A stretch of 64,000 bases of DNA from RYN-133 sp036497285 (GTDB lineage: Bacteria; Actinomycetota; Actinomycetes; Mycobacteriales; Jatrophihabitantaceae), in NCBI GenBank assembly GCA_036497285.1, contig DASXJR010000020.1:1-64000 (forward strand), written 5' to 3'. Positions within the stretch are counted from its first letter, which is position 1, and each line of letters begins with the position of its first letter. A model generated the notes under the pieces. It worked only from the letters and a program-made list of their open reading frames with translations, made no database searches and had not been told where the DNA came from. The position numbers and the translations under genes are program-made. Below, in pieces: positions 34,290 to 41,978 of this stretch.

Positions 34290-35810
34290 ATGACCAACGC
34301 GGTTCGGTTGTCGATGCAGGGCATCAGCAAGGCGTTCGGTGGAGTCAAGGCTCTGCGTGATGTCAGCGTGGATGCCTCGGCCGGCGAGGTGCTCGCCCTG
34401 GTCGGTGAGAACGGTGCCGGGAAGTCCACCCTTCTGAAGATCCTTTCCGGCGCGTACGTGCCGGACTCCGGGTCGATGAGCATCGACGGCGAGCCCGTCC
34501 GGTTCACCTCCCCGCACGACGCGCATTCCGCCGGCGTCAGGGTGATCTACCAGGAGCCGGAAATCGTCCCGCACGTTTCGGTCGCCGAGAACATCTACAT
34601 CGGCGACCTGCCGCGGCGCGGGCCACTTCTCGACCGCAAGGCCCTGAAAGAGAACGTGCGCGCAGATCTCGACCGGTACGGCTTCGGGAGTGCGTTGAAC
34701 CCGGACGCACTGGGCTCAGACCTCTCACCGGCGCAGCGACAGCTGGTCGAGATTCTGCGCGCGCTGATCCGACGCGTGCGCGTCATCGCGTTCGACGAGC
34801 CGACTTCGTCGCTGTCCGACGTGGAGGTGGACGCGCTGTTCCGTCTCATCACGCGACTGCGCGAGGACGGGATCACGGTGCTGTATGTGTCGCATCGGTT
34901 GCCGGAGATCTTCCGCATCGCCGACCGCGTCACGGTCCTGCGTGATGGAGCGACGGTCGGTACGAAGTCGATCGCCGACACCGACGACGACGACCTCGTC
35001 TCGATGATGGTCGGACGAAACCTCACCGGCATGTTCGAGCGCAGCCGGCACGAGGTGGGTGACGTCGTGCTGTCGGTGAGCAACGTCGTCAACGACGACG
35101 TGCATGACGTGAGTTTCGACGTACGTGCGGGCGAGGTCCTTGGGATCGCGGGCCTCGTCGGGGCCGGACGGTCCGAGCTCGCGCACGCTCTCGTCGGCGA
35201 CGAGCAGATTCACTCAGGGTCGGTGACTGTCGGCGGAAAGGCCGTACGTCTGCGGAGCCCGCGGGACGCGATGAGTGCCGGTATCGGGTTCGTCCCGGAG
35301 GAACGCAAGGCGCAGGCGCTGCTGATGGACCGCTCGGTGCGCGACAACATCACCCTCGCCGTGCTCGACAACATCAGCAAGGTAGGCGTCGTCGACCGCG
35401 GCAAGGAACGCCGCGTCGCGCGCGACTTCGTGCGCCGGCTCAATGTGCGTACCCCGACCATCGAAGCGCTCGTCGCGAATCTCTCCGGCGGCAACCAGCA
35501 GAAGGTAGTGCTCGCTCGTTGGATGGCCCGCCGGCCGAGGGTGCTGATCCTCGACGAGCCGACGCGCGGTGTCGATGTCGGCGCGAAGGCGGAGATCTAC
35601 CACGTCATCAACGAACTCGCCGCCGACGGGCTGGCGATCGTTGTCATCTCCTCCGAGCTGCCCGAGATCCTCGCGTTGGCCGATCGCATCGTTGTCATGC
35701 AGGCCGGCGCCGTCACCGGTGAACTGTCGCGGCGCGACGCCAGCGAGGAGGCCATCCTCGCACTAGCCATGAAGGACGATCTCGCGACGGCGGCAGGAGG
35801 CCGAGCATGA
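34290..35810 (+). CDS. Sugar ABC transporter ATPase (two-domain, RbsA/AraG/MglA type)
   Basis: A 506-residue protein with two fused ABC cassettes. First cassette: Walker A GENGAGKST, signature LSPAQRQLVEILRALI, Walker B VIAFDEPTSSL, His in YVSHRLPEI. Second: degenerate Walker A GLVGAGRSE, signature LSGGNQQKVVLARWMA, Walker B LILDEPTRGVDVG. The degenerate second Walker A is normal for this family, which imports ribose, arabinose, galactose or xylose with a single-chain ATPase. The stop overlaps the permease start (ATGA). ATG at 34290 lies directly after the binding protein. Confidence 0.93.
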   Translation: MTNAVRLSMQGISKAFGGVKALRDVSVDASAGEVLALVGENGAGKSTLLKILSGAYVPDSGSMSIDGEPVRFTSPHDAHSAGVRVIYQEPEIVPHVSVAENIYIGDLPRRGPLLDRKALKENVRADLDRYGFGSALNPDALGSDLSPAQRQLVEILRALIRRVRVIAFDEPTSSLSDVEVDALFRLITRLREDGITVLYVSHRLPEIFRIADRVTVLRDGATVGTKSIADTDDDDLVSMMVGRNLTGMFERSRHEVGDVVLSVSNVVNDDVHDVSFDVRAGEVLGIAGLVGAGRSELAHALVGDEQIHSGSVTVGGKAVRLRSPRDAMSAGIGFVPEERKAQALLMDRSVRDNITLAVLDNISKVGVVDRGKERRVARDFVRRLNVRTPTIEALVANLSGGNQQKVVLARWMARRPRVLILDEPTRGVDVGAKAEIYHVINELAADGLAIVVISSELPEILALADRIVVMQAGAVTGELSRRDASEEAILALAMKDDLATAAGGRA

Positions 35811-36841
35811 CCTCGATGACCAAATCGACGACCCCGCACACATCCCCGTCCACCGCTGACCAGCGCGTGGGCGGTGGCCGCCGCGTGCTCGACATGATCG
35901 GCGTGCAGAACCTGAGCCTGATCGCGGCGCTCGCGATTCTCGTCGCGATCATCGGCATCAAGAACAGCAACTTCTTTTTGGTCAGCAATATCCAGACGAT
36001 CGGCACCACGGTCGCGATCGTCGGCGTGCTTGCAGTCATCCAGACCGTCGTCATGCTCATCGGTGGCCTCGACATCTCGGTCGGCAGCGCGGCCGGGCTC
36101 ACCTCGGTGATCTCGGCGATGGTGTTCACCAGCACGCACAGCGCCGGCGTCGGCATACTTGCCGCGCTCGGCGTCGGTATTGCGGCCGGCGCGTTCAACG
36201 GCGTCGTCATCATCTACGGCCGGGTCAACGCGGTCATCGCCACGCTCGCGACGTATGCGGGCTATCGCGGTCTGGCCAACCTGATCTCGGACGGACGCGC
36301 GCAGGGTTACACCGGCACGGACTCGGTCTTCGTGTTCATCGCCCGCGGCGCGATCCTGGGCATCCCGACGCTGATCTGGATCCTCGTCGTCATCGCGCTG
36401 CTGGCCCACCTGCTGCTGCGCTACACCGGCGTCGGCCGCAACCTCTACGCAATGGGCGGCAACCCGACGGCGTCGCGCCTCGCCGGGATCAACCTGAATC
36501 GGTACGTGCTCGGCTGCTATGTCGCCGCGGGCGTGATCGCCGCGCTGGCCGGGATCATGCTCACCGCACGCACGGGCTCGGGGCAACCCACGTCCGGCAG
36601 CCAAGGGCTGGAACTGCAGTCGATCACTGCAGCCGCACTCGGCGGAGTATCGCTGCGTGGCGGCAAGGGCGGCATCGCGGGCACCATCCTCGCCGTGCTG
36701 CTGCTCGGTGTTCTCGAGAACGGCCTGACGATCCTCGAGGTCAACTCGTTCTGGCAGGACATCGCACAAGGCTTCCTGCTCGTGGTCGCGGTGGTGATCC
36801 AGCAACGGCGCAAGGGAGTTCGCGCGATCGGGCTGCCCTGA
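35807..36841 (+). CDS. Sugar ABC transporter permease (RbsC/AraH type)
   Basis: The 344-residue membrane subunit has about eight to ten hydrophobic segments. It carries the family motifs QTVVMLIGGLDISVGSAAGL, GAFNGVVIIYGRVNAVIATL, GVGRNLYAMGGNPTASRLAG and AAALGGVSLRGGKGGIAGTI, which mark the BPD_transp_2 family that works with two-domain ATPases. It would form a homodimeric channel for the sugar captured by the upstream lipoprotein. ATG at 35807 overlaps the ATPase stop. It ends convergent with the DinB gene, with no obvious terminator between. Confidence 0.93.
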   Translation: MTSMTKSTTPHTSPSTADQRVGGGRRVLDMIGVQNLSLIAALAILVAIIGIKNSNFFLVSNIQTIGTTVAIVGVLAVIQTVVMLIGGLDISVGSAAGLTSVISAMVFTSTHSAGVGILAALGVGIAAGAFNGVVIIYGRVNAVIATLATYAGYRGLANLISDGRAQGYTGTDSVFVFIARGAILGIPTLIWILVVIALLAHLLLRYTGVGRNLYAMGGNPTASRLAGINLNRYVLGCYVAAGVIAALAGIMLTARTGSGQPTSGSQGLELQSITAAALGGVSLRGGKGGIAGTILAVLLLGVLENGLTILEVNSFWQDIAQGFLLVVAVVIQQRRKGVRAIGLP

Positions 36842-36884
36842 CCCTTTCAGTCGCATGCCATGGTCTCGGTGCAGGCGGGTCGAG

Positions 36885-37628
36885 TCACCCGCGCCGCTCG
36901 AGGACGGCGAGGTCACGCTCGGCGTAGAGGTGGTGCAGCCACTCCTCGTTGACGATCGTCCGCAGGCAGCGGCGTATCGGGTAGCTGCCCGCCGGTGGGT
37001 AACCCGGCGGCGGCACCGGGTCGGTCTGACCGCCGAGCACGTCGTCGGTAAGGGTCGCGATGACGTCGTGAACGGTGCGCATACGGTCGGCGCGCAGATC
37101 GAGCACGTCATCCAGAGATGGTCGCGCGTCCGGGTCGTTCGGCACGCTAGGGTCGGGCTCGGCCTCGTCGTGCGGGAGGCCGAGCGGACTGTACGGCTCG
37201 GCGAGGCCGAGGATCGCGCGGCGCACCCACGCGTCGGTGGCGAACACTAGGTGGCGCAGCGTTTCGATGAACGACCACTCGCCCTCGACCCGTTCGTTCA
37301 GAAGGTCGGGCGACAACCGCTTGGCCCGCTCGACGGTCGGCGGCCACACCCGCGCGATGATCGCCCACGCCTCGCCGAAGCCGGCCGCGTCGGCCGGGTC
37401 GAGCTTCGTCCGGTCCGGATAGCGCCGGTTCAGTTCGGCCTCGACGAGGGGCACGATGTCGACGCCGTTGATCCGTACGTTGCGGATCTCGCCGTCGATG
37501 TCGACATCCTCGAGCCACGCACCGCGCAGCGTCGCGCCGGTGAAGTACACATTGCGGAACCACGCGCGACTGAAATCGACTTGCTCGAACCGCGCGCCGG
37601 AGAAGTCCTGCTTGACGAACTCGGCCAT
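36885..37628 (-). CDS. Pentapeptide-repeat / DinB-family fusion protein
   Basis: 247 aa. Residues about 5-45 show the A(D/N)LxX-like pentapeptide pattern (FSGARFEQVDFSRAWFRNVY, FTGATLRGAWLEDVDI), enough for two turns of a right-handed beta helix. About residues 85-240 form a four-helix DinB_2-like bundle with His candidates in IETLRHLVFATDAW and NEEWLHHLYAERD. DinB-like proteins bind divalent metal and some are thiol-dependent transferases; the role of the fused pentapeptide piece is unknown. I start at MAEFVKQDFSG (37628), preceded by ggaagg; a longer frame adds 25 polar residues. Confidence 0.82.
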   Translation of the reverse strand: MAEFVKQDFSGARFEQVDFSRAWFRNVYFTGATLRGAWLEDVDIDGEIRNVRINGVDIVPLVEAELNRRYPDRTKLDPADAAGFGEAWAIIARVWPPTVERAKRLSPDLLNERVEGEWSFIETLRHLVFATDAWVRRAILGLAEPYSPLGLPHDEAEPDPSVPNDPDARPSLDDVLDLRADRMRTVHDVIATLTDDVLGGQTDPVPPPGYPPAGSYPIRRCLRTIVNEEWLHHLYAERDLAVLERRG

Positions 37629-37829
37629 GCGAACAGCCTTCCACCGGGTTCCGACATCGGGTGATCCTGTCGTGTCGAACGCGCGCTCGGGGGGCTCTGC
37701 CATCTCCCGTCAAGCAAAGACGAAGTAGCGGCTCGAAAAGTGACGGCGGGTGATCCAGCCGACAACCCGTCACCTTCGCTGTGTGCGTCTCGTCCCTTGG
37801 TTTGAACACATCTCGAAAGGACGGCTCTC

Positions 37830-39317
37830 ATGACTGCAATCGCAACCCGACAGCTCGCGCGACCATCCGTGCTCGCCACTGGCCGCGGCAAGCTCATCCT
37901 GGCCTTGCTCTGCTCCATCGCATTTCTCGACTTCGTCGACGCATCGATCACCAACGTCGCCCTGCCGTTGATCCGCGACGACCTGCACCTCAGCGTGCAG
38001 GGACTGCAGTGGGTGCCGAGCGGCTACCTGCTCACCTACGGCGGGTTCATGTTGCTCGGCGGACGGCTCGCCGACCTGCTTGGCCGGCGGCGCATCGTCG
38101 CGGTCGGCACCGCGTTGATCGGCGTCTCGTCGTTGGCGGGTGGCCTCGCCCAGAACGAAGGGATGCTCGTCGCGGCGCGCCTCGCGCAAGGCCTCGGCGC
38201 GGCGCTGATGCTGCCGGCTGCGCTGTCGATCCTGACGACCACGTTCACCGAGCCGGTCGATCGGCAGAAGGCGCTCGGAGTGTGGGGCGGTGTCGGCGGG
38301 CTCGCCTCGGCTGCGGGCGTTCTGTTGGGTGGGGTGCTTACCGACGGCCCGGGCTGGCGGTGGGTGTTCTTCGTCAACCCACCGGCAGCTGCTTTGGTGC
38401 TCGTGGCACTCTTCCGGCTGATCGACGCCGACGGCCCGACCCGTGAGACGCGTGGGTTCGACCTGATCGGCGCAGTACTCGCAACGGCCGGGATGCTTCT
38501 GCTCGTCTTCGCGCTGGTGAAGGCGCCGGACGAGGGGTGGGGCTCGACCGCGACGGTCCTGCGGCTCATCGGCGCGGGCGTTCTGCTCGCCGCGTTCGTC
38601 GGGAAAGAGGCCGTTGCCAGGAATCCGCTGCTGCCGTTGGACATCTTCAGGGTCCGTGGTCTCGCCGCCGCCGATGTGACACAGCTGATCGCATTCGCCG
38701 GCTTCCTCGCGATCTTCTTCTTCCTCACGCTCTACATGCAGAACGTGCTGGGCTACTCGCCGATCAAGACCGGCGCCGCGTACCTGCCCCTGTGCGCCGC
38801 GATCGCCGTCTCGGCCGGCGTGACCAGCCAGCTGATCAGCCGCATCGGCACCCGCCCGCTTATCGTCGTAGGCGCGCTGATCACCTCGGCCGGCGTCTAC
38901 GCGCTGTCACGAATCCCGGTCAGCGGATCGTTCGTCAGCGACTTGTTGCCGGGCCTGCTCATCGTCGCGCTCGGCATCGGCGCCGTCTTCGTCGCCACCG
39001 TGACCGCTGCAAATGACGGTGTGCCATCGGACAAGGCCGGTCTCGCGGCCGCGCTGCTCAATGCGTCCCAGCAACTTGGTGGCGCGCTCGGACTGGCCAT
39101 CTTCTCGGCAATTGCCACCGCGCGGACGAACCACTTGCTCGGACAGCACGACGCAGCGCCGCACGCGCTGACCCAAGGTTTCCAACGCGCCCTGCTTGTC
39201 GGCAGCGTGTTCCTGCTCGCTGCGGCCCTGTTCGCCGTCCGCTCGCCCAACACCCGGGGCCAAAGCAGCCAACCGGCCCCGCTCGACGAGCCCACTCTCG
39301 AAGGAGCACAACGATGA
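37830..39317 (+). CDS. MFS drug exporter, DHA2 (14-TM) family
   Basis: A 495-residue proton-driven exporter. DHA2 motifs are LDFVDASITNVALPLIRDDL (D1), LGGRLADLLGRRRIVAVGTA (A), ARLAQGLGAALMLPAALSIL (B) and LLGGVLTDGPGWRWVFFVNP (C). Fourteen hydrophobic segments are visible, and the tail is short, unlike the exporter at 17934. Substrate unknown. ATG at 37830 has aaaggac upstream. The stop overlaps the hemerythrin gene start (ATGA), so the two proteins are co-produced. Confidence 0.92.
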   Translation: MTAIATRQLARPSVLATGRGKLILALLCSIAFLDFVDASITNVALPLIRDDLHLSVQGLQWVPSGYLLTYGGFMLLGGRLADLLGRRRIVAVGTALIGVSSLAGGLAQNEGMLVAARLAQGLGAALMLPAALSILTTTFTEPVDRQKALGVWGGVGGLASAAGVLLGGVLTDGPGWRWVFFVNPPAAALVLVALFRLIDADGPTRETRGFDLIGAVLATAGMLLLVFALVKAPDEGWGSTATVLRLIGAGVLLAAFVGKEAVARNPLLPLDIFRVRGLAAADVTQLIAFAGFLAIFFFLTLYMQNVLGYSPIKTGAAYLPLCAAIAVSAGVTSQLISRIGTRPLIVVGALITSAGVYALSRIPVSGSFVSDLLPGLLIVALGIGAVFVATVTAANDGVPSDKAGLAAALLNASQQLGGALGLAIFSAIATARTNHLLGQHDAAPHALTQGFQRALLVGSVFLLAAALFAVRSPNTRGQSSQPAPLDEPTLEGAQR

Positions 39318-39949
39318 TCGACAACCTGCCCGCCCGTCGCCCGATCGACGGCGAAGTTGACTTCACGATGATGTACGCCGCGCACGACGCGTTCTCGCGC
39401 CACCTCGACCGGATCGCCGAAACGCTCGACCGCGACGGCCACCTCAGCGGCGGCACGGCCGAACGGTGGAGGCTGTTCGTGAAGCAGCTGCACATCCACC
39501 ACACGGCCGAGGACAACTCGTTGTGGCCGGCGCTTCGTGCCGCGATCGCGAGCCCGGATGAACTAGCCGTTCTTGATGCGATGGAGGCAGAACACGCGCA
39601 ACTCGATCCGCAGCTCGGCCGCATCGACGCGTATGTCGACGCAGGGCTCGCAGCCGATGCCGCGGCCGGCGTCGGCGAGCTCGCCGCGGGTCTGGCGCGG
39701 CACATGCGGCACGAAGAGAACGCCGCGCTTCCGTTGCTTGACGCGCACCTCGGACCTGCCGGCTGGGCCGAGTTCGTCCAGAAGATCCGTTCGACGCAGG
39801 GCATCAGTGGCGCGGCGGTGTACCTGCCTTGGCTTCTGGACGGGGCTTCCATAGAGACCGCGAGGCAGGTTCTCGGCGTCCTGCCCCCGCCCGCGCGTCT
39901 CGTGTATCGAGCAGTGTGGCGGCGCCGCTACCGTGCGCGCTTCGCCTGA
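39314..39949 (+). CDS. Hemerythrin-domain protein
   Basis: A 211-residue cytoplasmic four-helix bundle with the hemerythrin iron ligands: YAAHDAFSRHLDR (His), KQLHIHHTAEDNSLWPALRA (His, Glu), DAMEAEHAQLD (His) and GLARHMRHEENAALPLLDAH (His, Glu). A non-heme di-iron centre that binds oxygen or senses redox state is expected. The C-terminal 50 residues (YLPWLLDGAS; RLVYRAVWRRRYRARFA) are a basic extension. ATGA coupling to the MFS gene suggests the pair act together, possibly in a stress response. A weak hairpin (cgtctc/gagacg, 39988-40006) follows. Confidence 0.88.
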   Translation: MIDNLPARRPIDGEVDFTMMYAAHDAFSRHLDRIAETLDRDGHLSGGTAERWRLFVKQLHIHHTAEDNSLWPALRAAIASPDELAVLDAMEAEHAQLDPQLGRIDAYVDAGLAADAAAGVGELAAGLARHMRHEENAALPLLDAHLGPAGWAEFVQKIRSTQGISGAAVYLPWLLDGASIETARQVLGVLPPPARLVYRAVWRRRYRARFA

Positions 39950-40091
39950 ATCGGCTGGCTGCCCCGGGCAGGCATCGCGCCGCCCGCCGTCTCCGTCGTT
40001 GAGACGAGGTGTCCGCGCGACATGACGACTACGCTGCGTCGCCAACACGGCTGTGCGGGGGAGCGGCCGGTGGATTGGACGGGAGCTTGCC

Positions 40092-40577
40092 ATGTTGTCC
40101 AAGAACAAAGTCGTTTGGAGCGTCGCTGCCGTCGTGATGACTGTCGGCGTCATGATCGCGAACACCGCGAACCAATCGCAAGCGACGACGTCGGCCGTTG
40201 ATCTGAGCATGAGCGGCTACGTGGTCAGCGGGTTGCACAGCGCATCGTGGCCGAGCCACGTCGCGTTCGCGTTCGCAATGACGAACCACAGCAGTACGAC
40301 CTCTGCAGACATTGCCTTCACGTTCAGTGCAGTGCACGGCACCGGGATCAACGACGGAGCCAACTACATTTGCCCCGGAGCAAGCCCTGACACGCCATCG
40401 TGCGAGCCGGGGTTCCTGGCGCCGGGCCACATCGCCCGAGCCGGGATCATCATCACGCCGCCGAGAAACACGCCGTACCACCGGATGACCGTCACGGCGT
40501 GCGCGTCGGATCTCAGTGATACGACGGACCCGGTCCCGAACAACAACTGCAAGCAGTTGACCATCGCGATCAGCTAG
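40092..40577 (+). CDS. Secreted protein of unknown function (161 aa)
   Basis: A signal peptide (KVVWSVAAVVMTVGVMIANT, processed near residue 30) leads to an extracellular beta-rich domain (VAFAFAMTNHSSTTSADIAF; ARAGIIITPPRNTPYHRMTV). It has four Cys (ICPGA, PSCEP, TACAS, NNCKQ) likely forming two disulfides. The second half resembles DUF11-like/CARDB-like immunoglobulin folds seen in wall-attached proteins, but the match is weak. No anchor is present. I start at ATG 40092 (MLSKNK); a longer frame adds a basic stretch. It appears to be a single-gene unit. Confidence 0.65.
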   Translation: MLSKNKVVWSVAAVVMTVGVMIANTANQSQATTSAVDLSMSGYVVSGLHSASWPSHVAFAFAMTNHSSTTSADIAFTFSAVHGTGINDGANYICPGASPDTPSCEPGFLAPGHIARAGIIITPPRNTPYHRMTVTACASDLSDTTDPVPNNNCKQLTIAIS

Positions 40578-41023
40578 TGCCCGTTGCGCGGGTGATACTG
40601 CAATCCGCCGAAAGCCACAGGAGCGGTAGCTGTGAGGGAACCGTTCGGTGTCCGGTCTGCCCGCCGCATCCTAATTTCCCGGATCGCCAGCGGGGTGGAT
40701 GCAGCTGCCTTCGGGCCGCCTACCTCGTTCTCGCGACTTCTGATCGAGGTTCGTGCACTGTTCAAGCTTCGCCGTGCTCGCCTGATCCAGTGCGCAACCG
40801 CCGGCAAACGGTGGGGGCATACTCAGTAGCAGAGGGTCGAATCGATGTCATCGTGACCGCGGAAGATCTGTGCAGGGTTGCACGCCCTGGGCGCGACTCT
40901 TCGGGCGGGATTGTTCGAAGGGTTCGTCGATGTTATGGATAGCGTGCATCGTGGCAGCGGGCTGATCCGGGACACTGCACCTTCGGTGACTGCCCTGGGC
41001 TGTACCGAGCAGCCGGTCGGCCC
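40578..41023. other. Gene-free stretch with a dispersed repeat
   Basis: About 450 bases with no gene I can support. It contains the dispersed repeat at 40787-40839. A candidate promoter for the following transporter gene has TTGTTC at 40911-40916 and TATGGA at 40934-40939 (17-base spacing). The small plus-strand frames here give Arg/Ser-rich, unrecognisable products. Confidence 0.4.
40787..40839. repeat. Dispersed intergenic repeat, copy C
   Basis: Aligns with the reverse complement of 3813-3866 at about 85 percent identity over 52 bases; shared blocks include tgcgcaaccgccggc. It lies in an intergenic region in both places, which suggests a noncoding repeat family rather than a shared protein domain. 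Confidence 0.6.
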
Positions 41024-41953
41024 GTGACTGGCGGCGAACTGGTCGGGTTTTCCTGCGCCGCCCTGGCTGCGACGGGCAATGCAGTTGCGAACGTCATGCA
41101 GCGCAAGGCCAGCGTGGAGCAACCTCCGGACCGCAAGTTCGGGCTCCGGCTGCTGCGTGAGCTGGTCACGACGCCGACCTGGTTGATCGGCTTCGCGGCC
41201 CTCGTCGCGTCGTTCGTGCTGCAGGCCGTCGCCCTCGGCCTCGGGCCACTCGCGGCTGTCGAACCGATCATCACCCTCGAGGTGCCGCTCACCTTGTTGC
41301 TTGCGTCGTCAGTATTCAAGTCGCGGCTCGGACGGCTGGAATGGACCGGCATCATGACGATGACCTTCGGCATGATCCTACTGATCGCCATCCTCAATCC
41401 GCAGCCCGGCAACGAATCCGCCGTCTCGCACGCGACCTATGTCGCCGCCGGCGGAGGCACGGTAGCGACGATCGCCGCGCTGGTAGCCGCCGCGCAGCGT
41501 GGTTCGGTCTTCTGGCGCACAGTCTGTCTCGGCGCCGCGGCCGGCACGAGCTTCGGCCTGACCGCGACGATGATCAAAGAGACCGTCGACAAAGGCAAGG
41601 CCGATGGGATCGTCGGCGTCCTGACGACCTGGCAGACCTACGTGGCGGTGGGATTCGGAATCGCCGGACTCGTTCTGGTCCAATGGGCGCTGCACACCGG
41701 GCCATTGCTTGCTGCCCAGCCCGGCTTCACCCTGATGGATCCGATCGTTTCCATCCTGTGGGGCGTGCTCGTATTCAACGAGGCGACGCGCACGGGCTGG
41801 GCACTCCTGCCGGCGACGTTGAGTGCGATTGCCGTCGGCGTGGGCGTCTCGATCATCGCGCGGTCACCGCTGTTCGACTCGACGGTCGCTCCGGACGACA
41901 ACCACATCGCAGAACTACCGACGCACACGGCGAGCCGCACGGCCGACACCTGA
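41024..41953 (+). CDS. DMT-superfamily transporter (EamA-like)
   Basis: A 309-residue membrane protein with about nine to ten hydrophobic segments in two halves, typical of drug/metabolite transporters (LIGFAALVASFVLQAVALGL; VEPIITLEVPLTLLLASSVF; LEWTGIMTMTFGMILLIAIL; QPGFTLMDPIVSILWGVLVF). The second-half motif DPIVSILWGVLVFNE fits the DMT pattern of a glutamate near the dimer-like interface. Substrate unknown; related proteins export amino acids or import metals. Start GTG at 41024. It is convergent with the glycoamylase-like gene. Confidence 0.85.
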   Translation: MTGGELVGFSCAALAATGNAVANVMQRKASVEQPPDRKFGLRLLRELVTTPTWLIGFAALVASFVLQAVALGLGPLAAVEPIITLEVPLTLLLASSVFKSRLGRLEWTGIMTMTFGMILLIAILNPQPGNESAVSHATYVAAGGGTVATIAALVAAAQRGSVFWRTVCLGAAAGTSFGLTATMIKETVDKGKADGIVGVLTTWQTYVAVGFGIAGLVLVQWALHTGPLLAAQPGFTLMDPIVSILWGVLVFNEATRTGWALLPATLSAIAVGVGVSIIARSPLFDSTVAPDDNHIAELPTHTASRTADT

Positions 41954-41978
41954 GCGATTCGGCCGTCACCCTGCCGGG

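Noticed and set aside
40577..40942. Plus-strand frame of 121 codons
   Set aside because: The product is Arg/Ser/Cys-rich without a fold, and it spans an intergenic repeat found elsewhere in the opposite orientation.
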